DNA of 64,000 bases from the NCBI GenBank assembly GCA_003600225.1, contig QZFT01000015.1:1-64000 (forward strand), read 5' to 3'. The stretch's first letter is position 1, and each line of letters begins with the position of its first letter. Both the position numbers and the translations under genes were made by a program. Positions 18,673-27,243 of this stretch are shown in pieces. The DNA comes from Pseudonocardiaceae bacterium YIM PH 21723. Its GTDB lineage: Bacteria > Actinomycetota > Actinomycetes > Mycobacteriales > Pseudonocardiaceae. The notes under the pieces were generated by a model, which was not told where the DNA came from, made no database searches, and was given only the letters and a program-made list of their open reading frames with translations.

Positions 18673-19094
18673 CAGTAGAGGTTATCGAAGAAGCGGGTCC
18701 ACCACGTCGGGTTCCGCAGCCCCAGCTGGAACAGGGTGCGGTTGGAACCGTCGTAGGACCGCCACAGCGGCTCCTCCGGGATCAGCACCCAGCCCAGCTC
18801 GTCGAGCTCCTCGACCTCCGGTCCCGGATCGCCGGAGACGCCGACGAGAGGGGCGAAGTTGCTCACCGTCAGCACCGCGCCGGGCACGGTGATCCGGCCG
18901 ACGTAGCTCGCGTGCGGCCAGCCGGTGTCCCGGTCCGCTCCGCCGCCGTCGGCCCATTTCCAGTCCTCGGCACCGAGCCGGTGCCGCAGGACGTGGAAGC
19001 GTTCGTCGGTCGCGTACTGGTCGTGCTCCGCCGGATAGGCGAGCCACAGCGGGTCGTCCAGTTCGCGCAGCAGTTGCCAGCGCCATTCGTCCAC
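18672..19094 (-). CDS. Uncharacterised protein, paralogue of the downstream gene
   Basis: This protein of about 140 residues contains LLRELDDP, SYVGRITVP, LTVSNFAPLVG, VLIPEEPLWRSYDG and a terminal WWTRFFDNLY. GTG 19094 is chosen because the start then aligns with that of the downstream copy. A TTG at 19107–19109 is possible but falls in the A-rich terminator flank. It lies just after the terminator of the MFS gene, so it probably has its own weak promoter or depends on read-through. Function not recognised. Confidence 0.65.
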   Translation of the reverse strand: MDEWRWQLLRELDDPLWLAYPAEHDQYATDERFHVLRHRLGAEDWKWADGGGADRDTGWPHASYVGRITVPGAVLTVSNFAPLVGVSGDPGPEVEELDELGWVLIPEEPLWRSYDGSNRTLFQLGLRNPTWWTRFFDNLY

Positions 19095-19118
19095 GCGCCC
19101 AAAATACAAAAAAATACG

Positions 19119-19158
19119 AAAAGGCCCGGGTCTCCTCCACGAGAAACCCGGGCCTTTT
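19119..19158 (-). terminator. Rho-independent terminator after the MFS gene
   Basis: Thirteen-base perfect arms (AAAAGGCCCGGGT and complement) are followed on the minus strand by a T-rich run. Confidence 0.9.
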
Positions 19159-19202
19159 CTGTTCCCGAACTGACTGCCGCTCCCACCACGAAGCGAGCAA
19201 CG

Positions 19203-19221
19203 TTAGGTTAGCCTAACTTCA
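19203..19221. promoter_or_regulatory. DtxR/IdeR-type iron box at the 3' end of the MFS gene
   Basis: Bases TTAGGTTAGCCTAACTTCA match the 19 bp actinobacterial iron-box consensus (TTAGGTTAGSCTAACCTAA) at 17 positions. It overlaps the last codons and stop of the MFS gene, an odd place for an operator, so its role is unclear. Confidence 0.5.
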
Positions 19222-20534
19222 GATGAGGACGCAAGCACTTTCTTAGGGTTACCTTTCCAAAGCCGCCTGACCAGCAGCGATGCCAGTACGGACAGCAGCG
19301 ACAGCAGCCCGCCGACCCAGATCGGCGCCTGGCCGCCCCAGTGCTCGGCGATCCACCCCATGATCGGACTACCCAATGGGGTGCCGCCGATGAACACCAG
19401 AAAGTACAGCGACATCACCCGTCCGCGAAACGCTCCGTCGGTGTTCAGCTGCACCGTGGTGTTCGCCGCGGTCATGAAGGTCATCGCGGCCACCCCGGTC
19501 GGAATCAGCAGCACGCCGAACGCCCAGGGGTCCCACACGAGGCCGGTCAGCGTGGTCAGCGCGCTGAACACCAGTGCGGCCGCCATGACGAGACGGGTGG
19601 ACGGCATGCCCCGCGCGCTGCGCCGGGCGGCCAGGGTGGCCCCCAGCAGGGTGCCGCAGGCGAACACCGAGGCCAGCACGCCGTAACCGGTCGAGCCGAT
19701 CTTGAACACCTCGCGGGCGACCACCGGCAGGAACTGCTGGAAGTTGAGCGCGAACGTGGACACGAAGAACAGCGTGGTCATCACCAGGGTGATGTCCGGC
19801 CGTCCGGCCACGTACCGCAGGCCTTCGAGAAGCTGTCCACGCTTCTTCGCCACCGGCGGCTCGCGGAACAGCTTCGCCTCGTCCATCAGCAGCAGACCGG
19901 CGATGACCGCGATGAAGGTGGCCGCGTTGATCAGGAACACCGGGCCGGTGCCCACCCAGGCGATCACCGCACCGGCGATCGCCGGCCCGACGATCCTGGC
20001 GGTGTTGAAGATCATGGAGTTCAACGCGACCGCGTTCGACAACTGCTCCCGGCCGACCATCTCGGTGATGAAGGCCTGCCTGGTCGGCACCTCGATCGCG
20101 GTGAAGGCGCCGAACACGAAACTGATGACGTACACCTGCCACAGCTGAGCCACCCCGGTGACCACCAGCAAGCCGAGGAGCAACGCCACCACGCCGATGG
20201 CGGTCTCCAGCACTACCAGGAGTTTCCGCTTGTCCACCCGGTCGGCCAGCACGCCTGCCCACAACGAGAGCAACAGCGTCGGCGCGAACTGCAGGGTGAT
20301 CATGATGCCCAGGGCGAGCGGGCTGCCGTGGGACAGATCCAGCACCAGCCAGTCCTGCGCGATGCGGCTCATCCAGACGCCGAGCAGCGAGATGATCTGG
20401 CCGGAGGCGAATAATCGGTAGTTGCGATACCTCAGGGAGACGAACATCCCTGGCTTGCGGGCGGGCGGTGGATCAGTGTTCGGCGGTGTCGTCGCAGAGA
20501 CCTTGTCGGCACTTGATTCGACGTACGCCGGCAC
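19203..20534 (-). CDS. MFS exporter (EntS-like)
   Basis: The 443-residue protein has about twelve membrane segments and resembles the MFS_3 group that includes the enterobactin exporter EntS. The loop-2/3 motif reads GVLADRVDKRKLL. It forms an operon with the marR-type gene 12 bases upstream. Iron-box-like sequences at both ends of the operon suggest iron-linked control and possible siderophore export, but no siderophore genes are in view. Multidrug export is the alternative. Confidence 0.8.
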   Translation of the reverse strand: MPAYVESSADKVSATTPPNTDPPPARKPGMFVSLRYRNYRLFASGQIISLLGVWMSRIAQDWLVLDLSHGSPLALGIMITLQFAPTLLLSLWAGVLADRVDKRKLLVVLETAIGVVALLLGLLVVTGVAQLWQVYVISFVFGAFTAIEVPTRQAFITEMVGREQLSNAVALNSMIFNTARIVGPAIAGAVIAWVGTGPVFLINAATFIAVIAGLLLMDEAKLFREPPVAKKRGQLLEGLRYVAGRPDITLVMTTLFFVSTFALNFQQFLPVVAREVFKIGSTGYGVLASVFACGTLLGATLAARRSARGMPSTRLVMAAALVFSALTTLTGLVWDPWAFGVLLIPTGVAAMTFMTAANTTVQLNTDGAFRGRVMSLYFLVFIGGTPLGSPIMGWIAEHWGGQAPIWVGGLLSLLSVLASLLVRRLWKGNPKKVLASSSEVRLT

Positions 20535-20546
20535 TTTCCGCCCTCC

Positions 20547-20993
20547 TTAGCGTGCGGAGATCCGATCTATGATCTCCGCCGCGGCCGCCAGTGTCTGGCG
20601 CTCCGCGTCGGTCAACGTGACGAGTTGACTGTCGAGCCACCGCTCACGGACGGTGGTCTCCTCTTTCAGATATTCCCGCCCGTCGTCGGACAACTCGACG
20701 ACCGCTTGGCGGCCATCGGTCGGATGCGGGCGGCGGGTGAGCAGGCCCTGCTCTTCCAGTGCGGCGATCACGCGCGTCATCGATGGCGGCTGAACGCCTT
20801 CCTTGGCGGCGAGCTCACCGGGGGTGAGCGGGCCGCACTTGCCCAGGCAGTAAATCGCGGACAGCTGGGTCAGCGTGATCGTGCGGTCGGTCCGCTGGGC
20901 TCGCAGGCGGCGGTTCAGCCGCACCACGGCGAGTCGCACCCGGGTGGCCAGAGTGGCGTCCGTGCCAACCTCTGGGCCCTGCTCATCGGTCAC
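20547..20993 (-). CDS. MarR-family transcriptional regulator
   Basis: The 148-residue protein has the winged helix-turn-helix of MarR proteins: LTPGELAAKEGVQPPSMTRV (recognition helix), then LLTRRPHPTDGRQAVVELSD (wing, with the conserved DxR). It starts at GTG 20993 and is the first gene of a two-gene operon with the MFS exporter, the usual layout for a ligand-responsive local repressor. An imperfect iron box touches its start codon, so it may also be under DtxR/IdeR control. Confidence 0.9.
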   Translation of the reverse strand: MTDEQGPEVGTDATLATRVRLAVVRLNRRLRAQRTDRTITLTQLSAIYCLGKCGPLTPGELAAKEGVQPPSMTRVIAALEEQGLLTRRPHPTDGRQAVVELSDDGREYLKEETTVRERWLDSQLVTLTDAERQTLAAAAEIIDRISAR

Positions 20994-21011
20994 TTCGTTA
21001 GCCTACCTTAC
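20993..21011. promoter_or_regulatory. Partial iron-box-like site upstream of marR
   Basis: The core GTTAGCCTA is intact; 13 of 19 positions match the iron-box consensus. It overlaps the start region of the MarR–MFS operon. Confidence 0.4.
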
Positions 21012-21027
21012 GATTTATCGAACACGG

Positions 21028-22425
21028 TCAGGCTGTGGCGAAATAGACAACGAAAAGCCCAGCTACAAGCCACATCAACGGGTGAATCGTCCTAATCCGG
21101 CCGACCGCTACCCGCATCAGCACGAACGCGATGAAGCCCGCGCCGATTCCGTTCGCGATGGAGTAGGTGAAGGGCATCACCGCGATCGTCAGGAACGCGG
21201 GCAGGGCCACCGAGAAGTCGGTGAAGTCGATCTCCCGGATCTGGGCCATCATCAGCGCGCCGACCACGACCAGCGCCGGCGCGGCCGCCTCCACCGGGAT
21301 CACCGTGTACAGCGGGGTGAGGAACATGGCGCCCAGGAACAGCAGCCCGGTGACCACGTTGGCCAGCCCGGTGCGCGCCCCCTCGGCGATACCCGCCGCC
21401 GATTCCACGAACACCGTGTTGGAGCTGGCCGATCCGGCACCGCCGGCCACCGCGCCGAGGCCCTCGACGAAGAGGGCCTTGCCGACGCCGGGCAGCTGGC
21501 CGTCCTCGCCGACCAGACCGGCCTGCTTGCCGAGCCCGGTCATCGTGCCCATGGCGTCGAAGAAGTTGGCCAGCACCAGGGTGAACACCAGCAGCGCCAC
21601 GGACAGCGCGGGCAGCCGGGTCCAGGCACCGAAGGAGACATCGCCGACCAGGGACAGGTCCGGCAGGCCGAGCACCTGGTCCGGCAGCACCGGGGTGGCC
21701 AGGTTCCAGCCCTTCGGGTTGGTGCCCTTGGACGGCCCGGCGTGCACCAGCGCCTCGACGATGATCGCGATCACCGTGGTGCCCAGCACGCCGATCAGGA
21801 TGGCGGCGCGGACCCGGCGGGCGACCAGCACGCTGGTCAGCACCAGGCCGAGCACGAACACCGCGGTCGGCCAGGAGGCGATCGCGCCGTCGATGCCCAG
21901 GCCGACGGGCACCGTGGTGTGCGCGGCGTCCGGGATACGGCGGACGAAACCGGCGTCGACCAGGCCGATCAGCGTGATGAACAGGCCGATGCCCACGGTC
22001 ATCGCCGCCTTGAGCTCAGCGGGGACGGCATTGAACACGGCGGTGCGGAAGCCGGTGAGCACCAGCACCGCGATGATCAGGCCGTCGATGACCACCAGGC
22101 CCATGGCCTCCGGCCAGGTCATCTGGTGCGCGAAGCCGACCGCGAGGAGGTTGTTGATGCCCAGCCCGGCCGCGATGGCGAACGGATATCCGGCGACGAC
22201 ACCCATCAGGATGGTCATCACCCCGGCGATCAACGCGGTGACCGCGGCCAGCTGGGCGGTGCCGAGCTCGTGTCCGGCGATGTCCGGGTGGCCGCCGAGG
22301 ATCAACGGGTTGAGCACCACGATGTAAGCCATGGTCACGAAGGTGACCAGTCCGCCACGCAGCTCCCGCCCCAGCGTGGAGCCCCGCTCCGCCACCTCGA
22401 AGTACCGCTCAACCCACGCACGCAT
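21028..22425 (-). CDS. NCS2-family purine permease (AzgA/PbuG-like)
   Basis: The 465-residue membrane protein has about 13–14 helices and the AzgA-group signatures ANFFDAMGTMTGLG and GSASSNTVFVESAAGIAEGA. It imports hypoxanthine, guanine or adenine with protons. ATG 22425 opens MRAWVERYFEVAERGSTLGRE, the family's usual N-terminus. It is divergent from the DUF2530 gene across 55 bases. No riboswitch is visible upstream. Confidence 0.9.
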   Translation of the reverse strand: MRAWVERYFEVAERGSTLGRELRGGLVTFVTMAYIVVLNPLILGGHPDIAGHELGTAQLAAVTALIAGVMTILMGVVAGYPFAIAAGLGINNLLAVGFAHQMTWPEAMGLVVIDGLIIAVLVLTGFRTAVFNAVPAELKAAMTVGIGLFITLIGLVDAGFVRRIPDAAHTTVPVGLGIDGAIASWPTAVFVLGLVLTSVLVARRVRAAILIGVLGTTVIAIIVEALVHAGPSKGTNPKGWNLATPVLPDQVLGLPDLSLVGDVSFGAWTRLPALSVALLVFTLVLANFFDAMGTMTGLGKQAGLVGEDGQLPGVGKALFVEGLGAVAGGAGSASSNTVFVESAAGIAEGARTGLANVVTGLLFLGAMFLTPLYTVIPVEAAAPALVVVGALMMAQIREIDFTDFSVALPAFLTIAVMPFTYSIANGIGAGFIAFVLMRVAVGRIRTIHPLMWLVAGLFVVYFATA

Positions 22426-22480
22426 GCGTATGAGCCTGCCTTATCCAGGCGCGCGCAGGCGGTGCGGGTAACCTGCAAAC

Positions 22481-22756
22481 GTGTCCGACACCGAAGAGCA
22501 GCAGGAGCGGCCGTTGCCGCCCGCGCTCCCCGACAAGCTGAACAACCCCGTGCCGGTGGTGATCATCGGTTCGGCGCTGTGGGCCGTTGGGTTCGTGGTG
22601 TTGCTGCTGGCCAGGTTCGCCTTCGACCAGCCGCCCACGGTCTGGCTGTGGGTCTGCCTGTGCGGCCTGCTGCTCGGCGCGCTGGGCTACGGCGTCTTCT
22701 TCTGGCAGCGCAGCGCGCACCGGCGTGGCTCCAAGACCGCCCAGGAAATCCTCTGA
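22481..22756 (+). CDS. DUF2530 small membrane protein
   Basis: This 91-residue protein has a Pro/Glu-rich N-terminus and two membrane segments (about residues 25–45 and 52–75). It matches actinobacterial DUF2530, of unknown function. The GTG start is 55 bases from the divergent permease. The next gene starts three bases after its stop. Confidence 0.75.
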   Translation: MSDTEEQQERPLPPALPDKLNNPVPVVIIGSALWAVGFVVLLLARFAFDQPPTVWLWVCLCGLLLGALGYGVFFWQRSAHRRGSKTAQEIL

Positions 22757-22759
22757 GCC

Positions 22760-23578
22760 GTGCTGGACATCACCGAACGGTTGGTCCGGAGCACCGCGCA
22801 GGCCGAGCAGTTGTCGGCGGCGGTGTCCATGAGCGTGCCCGGGCGGAACGCCCGGGAGCTCGGTTCCACCCTGGAGGCGCTGGGGGCTTCACTGGAGGAG
22901 CGATGCGGCTGGATCACCGCCGTGCGCTTCGCCCCACCCGGCCAGGATCCGGCCAGCAGGCTGGCCGAGTCCGGCTACGAACAGGCTGCGACGGCCGCGG
23001 TGCGCCGGCACCGGTCGCTGGCCCGGCTGCTGGCGGCGGCGGGCCGTGGACTCACCGAGGACAGGCCCGCTGACCAGGGAGAACAGTCCCATCCGGACTG
23101 TTCGGCCGACGGGCTGGAACTGGCCCGGATGTGGGAGTTGGAGCACCGGAGGCTGCTGCGGCTTCACGAGGACACCGAGCGGGCGCTGGAGCGCGCCGAG
23201 GTGTCGCTGCACGGCAATCTGCGCAGGCCACTGGCGCCGATGACCGCCTGGATCCGGGTGGTCGCGTTACACGCCGAGGCGCAGGTGCTGACGCTGCGCT
23301 CGCAGGCGGACGCGTATCGGATCGCGATGGAGATGGCCGAGCCGTCCGCGATGCCGCTGCACGGCGACTGGACAATGGCGGAGGCGGCGGCGACCGCCGA
23401 CCGGCTGCGCGCGGCCGAGGGCTTACGCGGGTATCAGGCGGCGGTGTGCGACGCGTTCCGGCAACTGCCCCGGTTCGCCCCGCCGACGCAGTTGTCGGTC
23501 ACCGTGCAGCAGCCGTTGTGCATTCCGGTCCAGCAGGTCCCGGTCGGCGAGGTCCGCCTGATGCTGCGGACCCGATGA
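22760..23578 (+). CDS. Uncharacterised helical protein
   Basis: The 272-residue soluble protein is not recognised. It is mainly alpha-helical and Ala/Arg/Leu-rich, with long amphipathic helices at about residues 1–50 and 115–200 and a short beta-like end (QLSVTVQQPLCIPVQQVPVG). GTG 22760 lies three bases after the upstream stop, and its own stop overlaps the next start (ATGA), so it is co-translated with the EspG-like gene. It carries two rare TTA codons (codons 170 and 222), suggesting bldA-type tRNA dependence. A role with the EspG-like partner is possible. Confidence 0.7.
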   Translation: MLDITERLVRSTAQAEQLSAAVSMSVPGRNARELGSTLEALGASLEERCGWITAVRFAPPGQDPASRLAESGYEQAATAAVRRHRSLARLLAAAGRGLTEDRPADQGEQSHPDCSADGLELARMWELEHRRLLRLHEDTERALERAEVSLHGNLRRPLAPMTAWIRVVALHAEAQVLTLRSQADAYRIAMEMAEPSAMPLHGDWTMAEAAATADRLRAAEGLRGYQAAVCDAFRQLPRFAPPTQLSVTVQQPLCIPVQQVPVGEVRLMLRTR

Positions 23579-24138
23579 TGTCCTTCTCCCTGTCTGTCCG
23601 AGCCGTCGACGCGGCGTGGGACCGCCCCCGGCTGGGCGAGCCGCCGCTGGTGCTGGACCTGCCGTTCGACCCGTCCTGGCGGGAGCTGGCCGAGTCCGGG
23701 GTCGACCGGGCAGAGCTCGGCGAGATGTTGCGGGTGCTGTCCCTGCCCACGCACGGCCGCGAGGCGCGGTTACGCGGGCCGGAGGGCGAGTTACGGTCGA
23801 TCACCGCGGAGCGGGGTGGCCGCGCGGTGCGGGCCACCCGGTTCGAGGACGAGATCCGAATCGGCTGGATCCGGCCCCAGGACCTGTCGGCGGCCATCGT
23901 CGACCACCTGTCTCCGCTGCACCCCGGTTCGGGTGCGGCCTCGGAACCCCTGGTGGTGAGCCAGTTCGGCTGCCGCGCCACGGATCGCCTCGGCCGGGAG
24001 CACCGCGCGGGCACGATCACCGTGCTGGACACCCGGCGCGGCCGTTACGTGGTGCGGGCCGGCCTCCCGATCCGCCCCGCCGACAAGGCGGCGATCATCG
24101 CTCTGCTGGACACCGAAGCCGCCCAGTTCCCCGTCTGA
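23575..24138 (+). CDS. EspG-like ESX secretion-associated protein
   Basis: The 187-residue protein starts at ATG 23575 (or ATG 23578), overlapping the previous stop. The opening FSLSVRAVDAAWDRPRLGEP and the later GRAVRATRFEDEIRIG and FGCRATDRLGREH fit the fold of EspG-type chaperones, which bind ESX substrates in the cytosol. It is short for the family (usually about 250). Two TTA codons occur (66 and 73). No ESX substrate is adjacent; the second EspG gene at 61.6 kb does sit with substrates. Confidence 0.55.
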   Translation: MMSFSLSVRAVDAAWDRPRLGEPPLVLDLPFDPSWRELAESGVDRAELGEMLRVLSLPTHGREARLRGPEGELRSITAERGGRAVRATRFEDEIRIGWIRPQDLSAAIVDHLSPLHPGSGAASEPLVVSQFGCRATDRLGREHRAGTITVLDTRRGRYVVRAGLPIRPADKAAIIALLDTEAAQFPV

Positions 24139-24142
24139 CGCC

Positions 24143-24197
24143 CCGAAGTTGACGATGTTCGCGGCGAGGAACGAGCCCCGAACATCGTCAACTTCGG
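24143..24197. repeat. Convergent-junction hairpin family, copy 5
   Basis: The arms are 19-base perfect and the loop GCGGCGAGGAACGAGCCC is the same as in copy 2. It lies between the convergent EspG-like and Hsp90-like genes. Confidence 0.85.
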
Positions 24198-24204
24198 AGA
24201 TCCG

Positions 24205-27200
24205 TCAGCCGAGCAGCGTCGGGCCGGAGGGGTCCGCGAGCAGGTCGGCGATGAGGTGGCGGTCGCGCCAGCGACCGACGGCCCAGGCCAGCGCGCGGGC
24301 GATGGCGATGGGGTTGTCCTCGGCGTGGCTGACGTCGTCCTCCCGCCACCAGGAGACGCGGGTGTTCTCGCCGTCGGCCCGGACCACCAGGGTCTGGTGC
24401 ACGCTGATCACGCCGTCGGGCACCGGCAGGTCCAGCAGGCCGCAGGTGTCGACCACGTCGACCAGCCCGGACCAGCTGCTGACCACGCCGGTGGTGATCA
24501 CTTCGACCGGTCCCTGCTCCCCCGCCAGGGGCAGGTCCAGCAGGTCGGCCAGCAACTCCGCGCGGGCCGGTTCCACGTCGGTCAGGCCGACGACGAAGTC
24601 GCCGTCCCACACCGCGAGGGCCCAGGGCACGTCCAGGATCACCGCCTCGGCGGAGTCCACCGCCTCACCGGTGATGGACCGCACCTTGGCGGGCAGGTCC
24701 ACCTGGTCGGCGGCGAACCGGCCGTCCTCGACGGCGGCGATGAGCTCTCCGTGCGCGCGCAGCGTGGTGCCCACCGCGATCTGCCGGGCGGGGTCGCCGA
24801 GCCGGTTCAGCATCTCCGCGGCCTCGGCGGCCGAGTTCACCGTCAGACCGGTGCGCACGCCGAGGAGTTCCAGCAGGTCTTCGGGCAGGCCGATGTCGGG
24901 CACCGGGTCGTACAACCCGGCGATGTCCTCGGCTCCGGGTAGCCGCCAGTAGCTCGGTACCCGGCCGCTGATCTTGGCGAACCGGGCCAGCCACCAGGAG
25001 GTGTAGCCGTTCGGTTCGCGCAACGCGGCGAGGGTGTCCGGGTTGGAGATGAGCAGGGTGATCGCCCGGGGCCAGGCCTCGTCGGCGACCAGGTCCAGGT
25101 CGCGCACGCCGACGACCCTGGCCGGGGGCTGGTAGTCCCCGCCGATCGACTCCCACCACTCTTCCTCGTCGGCGAGGTCGTGGTTCGGGCCGACCGGGTT
25201 CTCATCGATCACCACGGCGAACCCGTCCAGCACGCCGACGGCCTTCAGCAGTTCCACCGGCCAGCGGTCGATCGCGGCCTGGAACAGCACGCCGACCGGC
25301 GCGTGTGCGTCGAGCAGGTCCAGCAGGGGGGCTCCGGGCAGCGCGAGCTCGTCGGCCCGGCGCGAATTGCCGACATCGTTCGGCAATGCCAGCGAGGTCA
25401 GCCAGGGGTGGGTGGCGATGCTGTACCCGCCCATCTCCACCAGCCGCAGCACCAGGTCGACCAGCCGCAGGGTGTCCACACCGGACTCGCTGTCCCGGAC
25501 GCTGTTCTCCACGGCCTCGCGCACGGCGTCGCTGTCCAGCAGCTCACCGGCTCCGGCGGGAATCGCGCCGGCCCTGGCCAGCAGCGGGTGCACCAGGTCC
25601 GGGTGCGCGATGCGCAGGCCGACCACGTCGATCTGTTCCAGCAGCGCGATGGTCTCCGCGTCCACCTCGGGCAGCAGCACGCCGCGGACGCCGGTCACCA
25701 CCCGGCCGTCCAGCAGCGGAACGGGCAGCGCGCCCAGTTCCTCGGTGGCATCCGGCGTGGCCTCGGCCAGGGGTCCGAGGGCGGTGTAGAACTGGGCCCA
25801 CCACTCGACCGGGCGCCGCAGTCCGGCGACAGCGGCCAGTACCTCGGTCAGCCGCAGCCGCGGCACGCCGAGGTGGTTGATCGCGGCCGAGTACGGCAGC
25901 CTGGAGAGCTCGGCGGGCAGCAGGCCGGGGATGACATTGGCCAGCAAGCCGGCCAGATCCGGCGAGTAGACGTCGATGACGGCGGCCGGTCCCGGTGGCA
26001 CCAGCTGACCGTCCACTGTGGGCAGCCACGGGCTGCGTTGCAGGGTGTCGATCACCAGCTCACGCAGCTGTGCGTCCACTTCGGACCGGGGGAAACCGGG
26101 CGCGGGCACCAGCAACATGGCGTGGTCGATGGGCAGGTCGGCCAGCAGGCCGAGGAAGCTGTCCGCAGCGGCGGCCAGGATGTGATCGGCCGCGGGGCCG
26201 GGCAGGATCCGGCGGCGCGACGGGTCCAGCGGCACGGTCGCGAGGAGCCGCGCGGGCATGGAGAGCTGCTCGTCGGTCGGCGTCGGCGCGTGCAGCACGT
26301 CCTCGGCGAAGGCCAGCGGTGTGCCGTCCTCGCTGATCGGAATCGCCCAGCCGACGTTGAACTCCCGCCGTTCCCGGTTCTCACTGCCCAAAGTGGACAG
26401 TAGCTCGGCGGGCAGCTGACCGGTCTGCCTGCGGATCAACCAGGTGGTCTTCCACTGTGGACCGTTCAGCGTGATCAGGTCGCCGGCGCCGTGGTCCCCG
26501 GTGAACTCCCGGTACCAGCGGAGCTCGCCGACCTGGATCTCCTGCAGCCAGGGCAGTGCCAGCAACAGGTCCGGCGCCTGCTCGGCGCAGGCGGTGAGCA
26601 GCTGCGAGGCCCAGCCGCGGTCGATGGTGTCCCGTAACGGCAGCCGCACCTCGGTGTCGAATCCGGCGGGCAACGGCTCCTCCCGCTCCGGATCCACCGG
26701 CCAGGCCAGCCGCAACACCGGCACCGCGCCGTTGCGGGCGACGAGTTCCTCGGCCACCTGCGGGATCTCGGCGGCCACCTGCGCGGTGGCCTGGAAGGAG
26801 AACGCGATACCACCGGTGCGGGACAGGATGCGTGGCTCGTCGCTGACCGCGAGCACGGCGGCGAAGCCGACGCCGAACTGGCCGACGGTCTGCGCCTGCC
26901 GCTTGGCCGAGGCACGCAGCGAGGCGAGGGCCTCCACCCCGGCCATGCTCAGCGGCGCGCCGGTGTTGGCGACCCGCAGTTCCAGGCCGAACTCGTCCTC
27001 GACGAGGGTCAGCCGGAGAACCCCGGGTTCTCCGGCCGACGCCGCCGCATCGGAGGCGTTCTGCGCCAGTTCGACGAACAACCGGTCGCGATAGCCGCCG
27101 TACCGCAGGTCCTCTTCGGCGTTGGCGTCCTCGCGGAAACGGGTCGGCGAACTTCGCCATGCCGCGAGGACACCGGCCCGCAAGGCCGCTGTGCCGAACG

Positions 27201-27243
27201 GGTCCGAGACGGGCAGGTCGCGCTCGATACGGTCGGTTCTCAC
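24205..27243 (-). CDS. Large GHKL ATPase protein (Hsp90/sacsin-like N-terminus)
   Basis: In this 1012-residue protein the first 200 residues form a GHKL ATP-binding domain: LFVELAQNASDAA (N box), ELRVANTGAPLS (D/N-x-G box) and GQFGVGFAAVL (lid region), as in Hsp90 and sacsin. The remaining 800 residues have no recognised domain and are probably repeated alpha/beta scaffolds. It is a widespread but uncharacterised actinobacterial protein; a chaperone-like role is inferred only from the ATPase. GTG 27243 directly follows the stop of the DUF3027 gene, so the two are coupled. Confidence 0.8.
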   Translation of the reverse strand: MRTDRIERDLPVSDPFGTAALRAGVLAAWRSSPTRFREDANAEEDLRYGGYRDRLFVELAQNASDAAASAGEPGVLRLTLVEDEFGLELRVANTGAPLSMAGVEALASLRASAKRQAQTVGQFGVGFAAVLAVSDEPRILSRTGGIAFSFQATAQVAAEIPQVAEELVARNGAVPVLRLAWPVDPEREEPLPAGFDTEVRLPLRDTIDRGWASQLLTACAEQAPDLLLALPWLQEIQVGELRWYREFTGDHGAGDLITLNGPQWKTTWLIRRQTGQLPAELLSTLGSENRERREFNVGWAIPISEDGTPLAFAEDVLHAPTPTDEQLSMPARLLATVPLDPSRRRILPGPAADHILAAAADSFLGLLADLPIDHAMLLVPAPGFPRSEVDAQLRELVIDTLQRSPWLPTVDGQLVPPGPAAVIDVYSPDLAGLLANVIPGLLPAELSRLPYSAAINHLGVPRLRLTEVLAAVAGLRRPVEWWAQFYTALGPLAEATPDATEELGALPVPLLDGRVVTGVRGVLLPEVDAETIALLEQIDVVGLRIAHPDLVHPLLARAGAIPAGAGELLDSDAVREAVENSVRDSESGVDTLRLVDLVLRLVEMGGYSIATHPWLTSLALPNDVGNSRRADELALPGAPLLDLLDAHAPVGVLFQAAIDRWPVELLKAVGVLDGFAVVIDENPVGPNHDLADEEEWWESIGGDYQPPARVVGVRDLDLVADEAWPRAITLLISNPDTLAALREPNGYTSWWLARFAKISGRVPSYWRLPGAEDIAGLYDPVPDIGLPEDLLELLGVRTGLTVNSAAEAAEMLNRLGDPARQIAVGTTLRAHGELIAAVEDGRFAADQVDLPAKVRSITGEAVDSAEAVILDVPWALAVWDGDFVVGLTDVEPARAELLADLLDLPLAGEQGPVEVITTGVVSSWSGLVDVVDTCGLLDLPVPDGVISVHQTLVVRADGENTRVSWWREDDVSHAEDNPIAIARALAWAVGRWRDRHLIADLLADPSGPTLLG

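Noticed and set aside
18166-19094. Toxin–antitoxin pair
   Set aside because: The two genes are paralogues of each other, neither shows toxin or DNA-binding features, and no partner gene is adjacent.
19203-19221. Iron box as a promoter element for the downstream unknown genes
   Set aside because: A strong terminator lies between it and the next start, and the box is inside coding sequence, so it is kept only as a site of unclear role.
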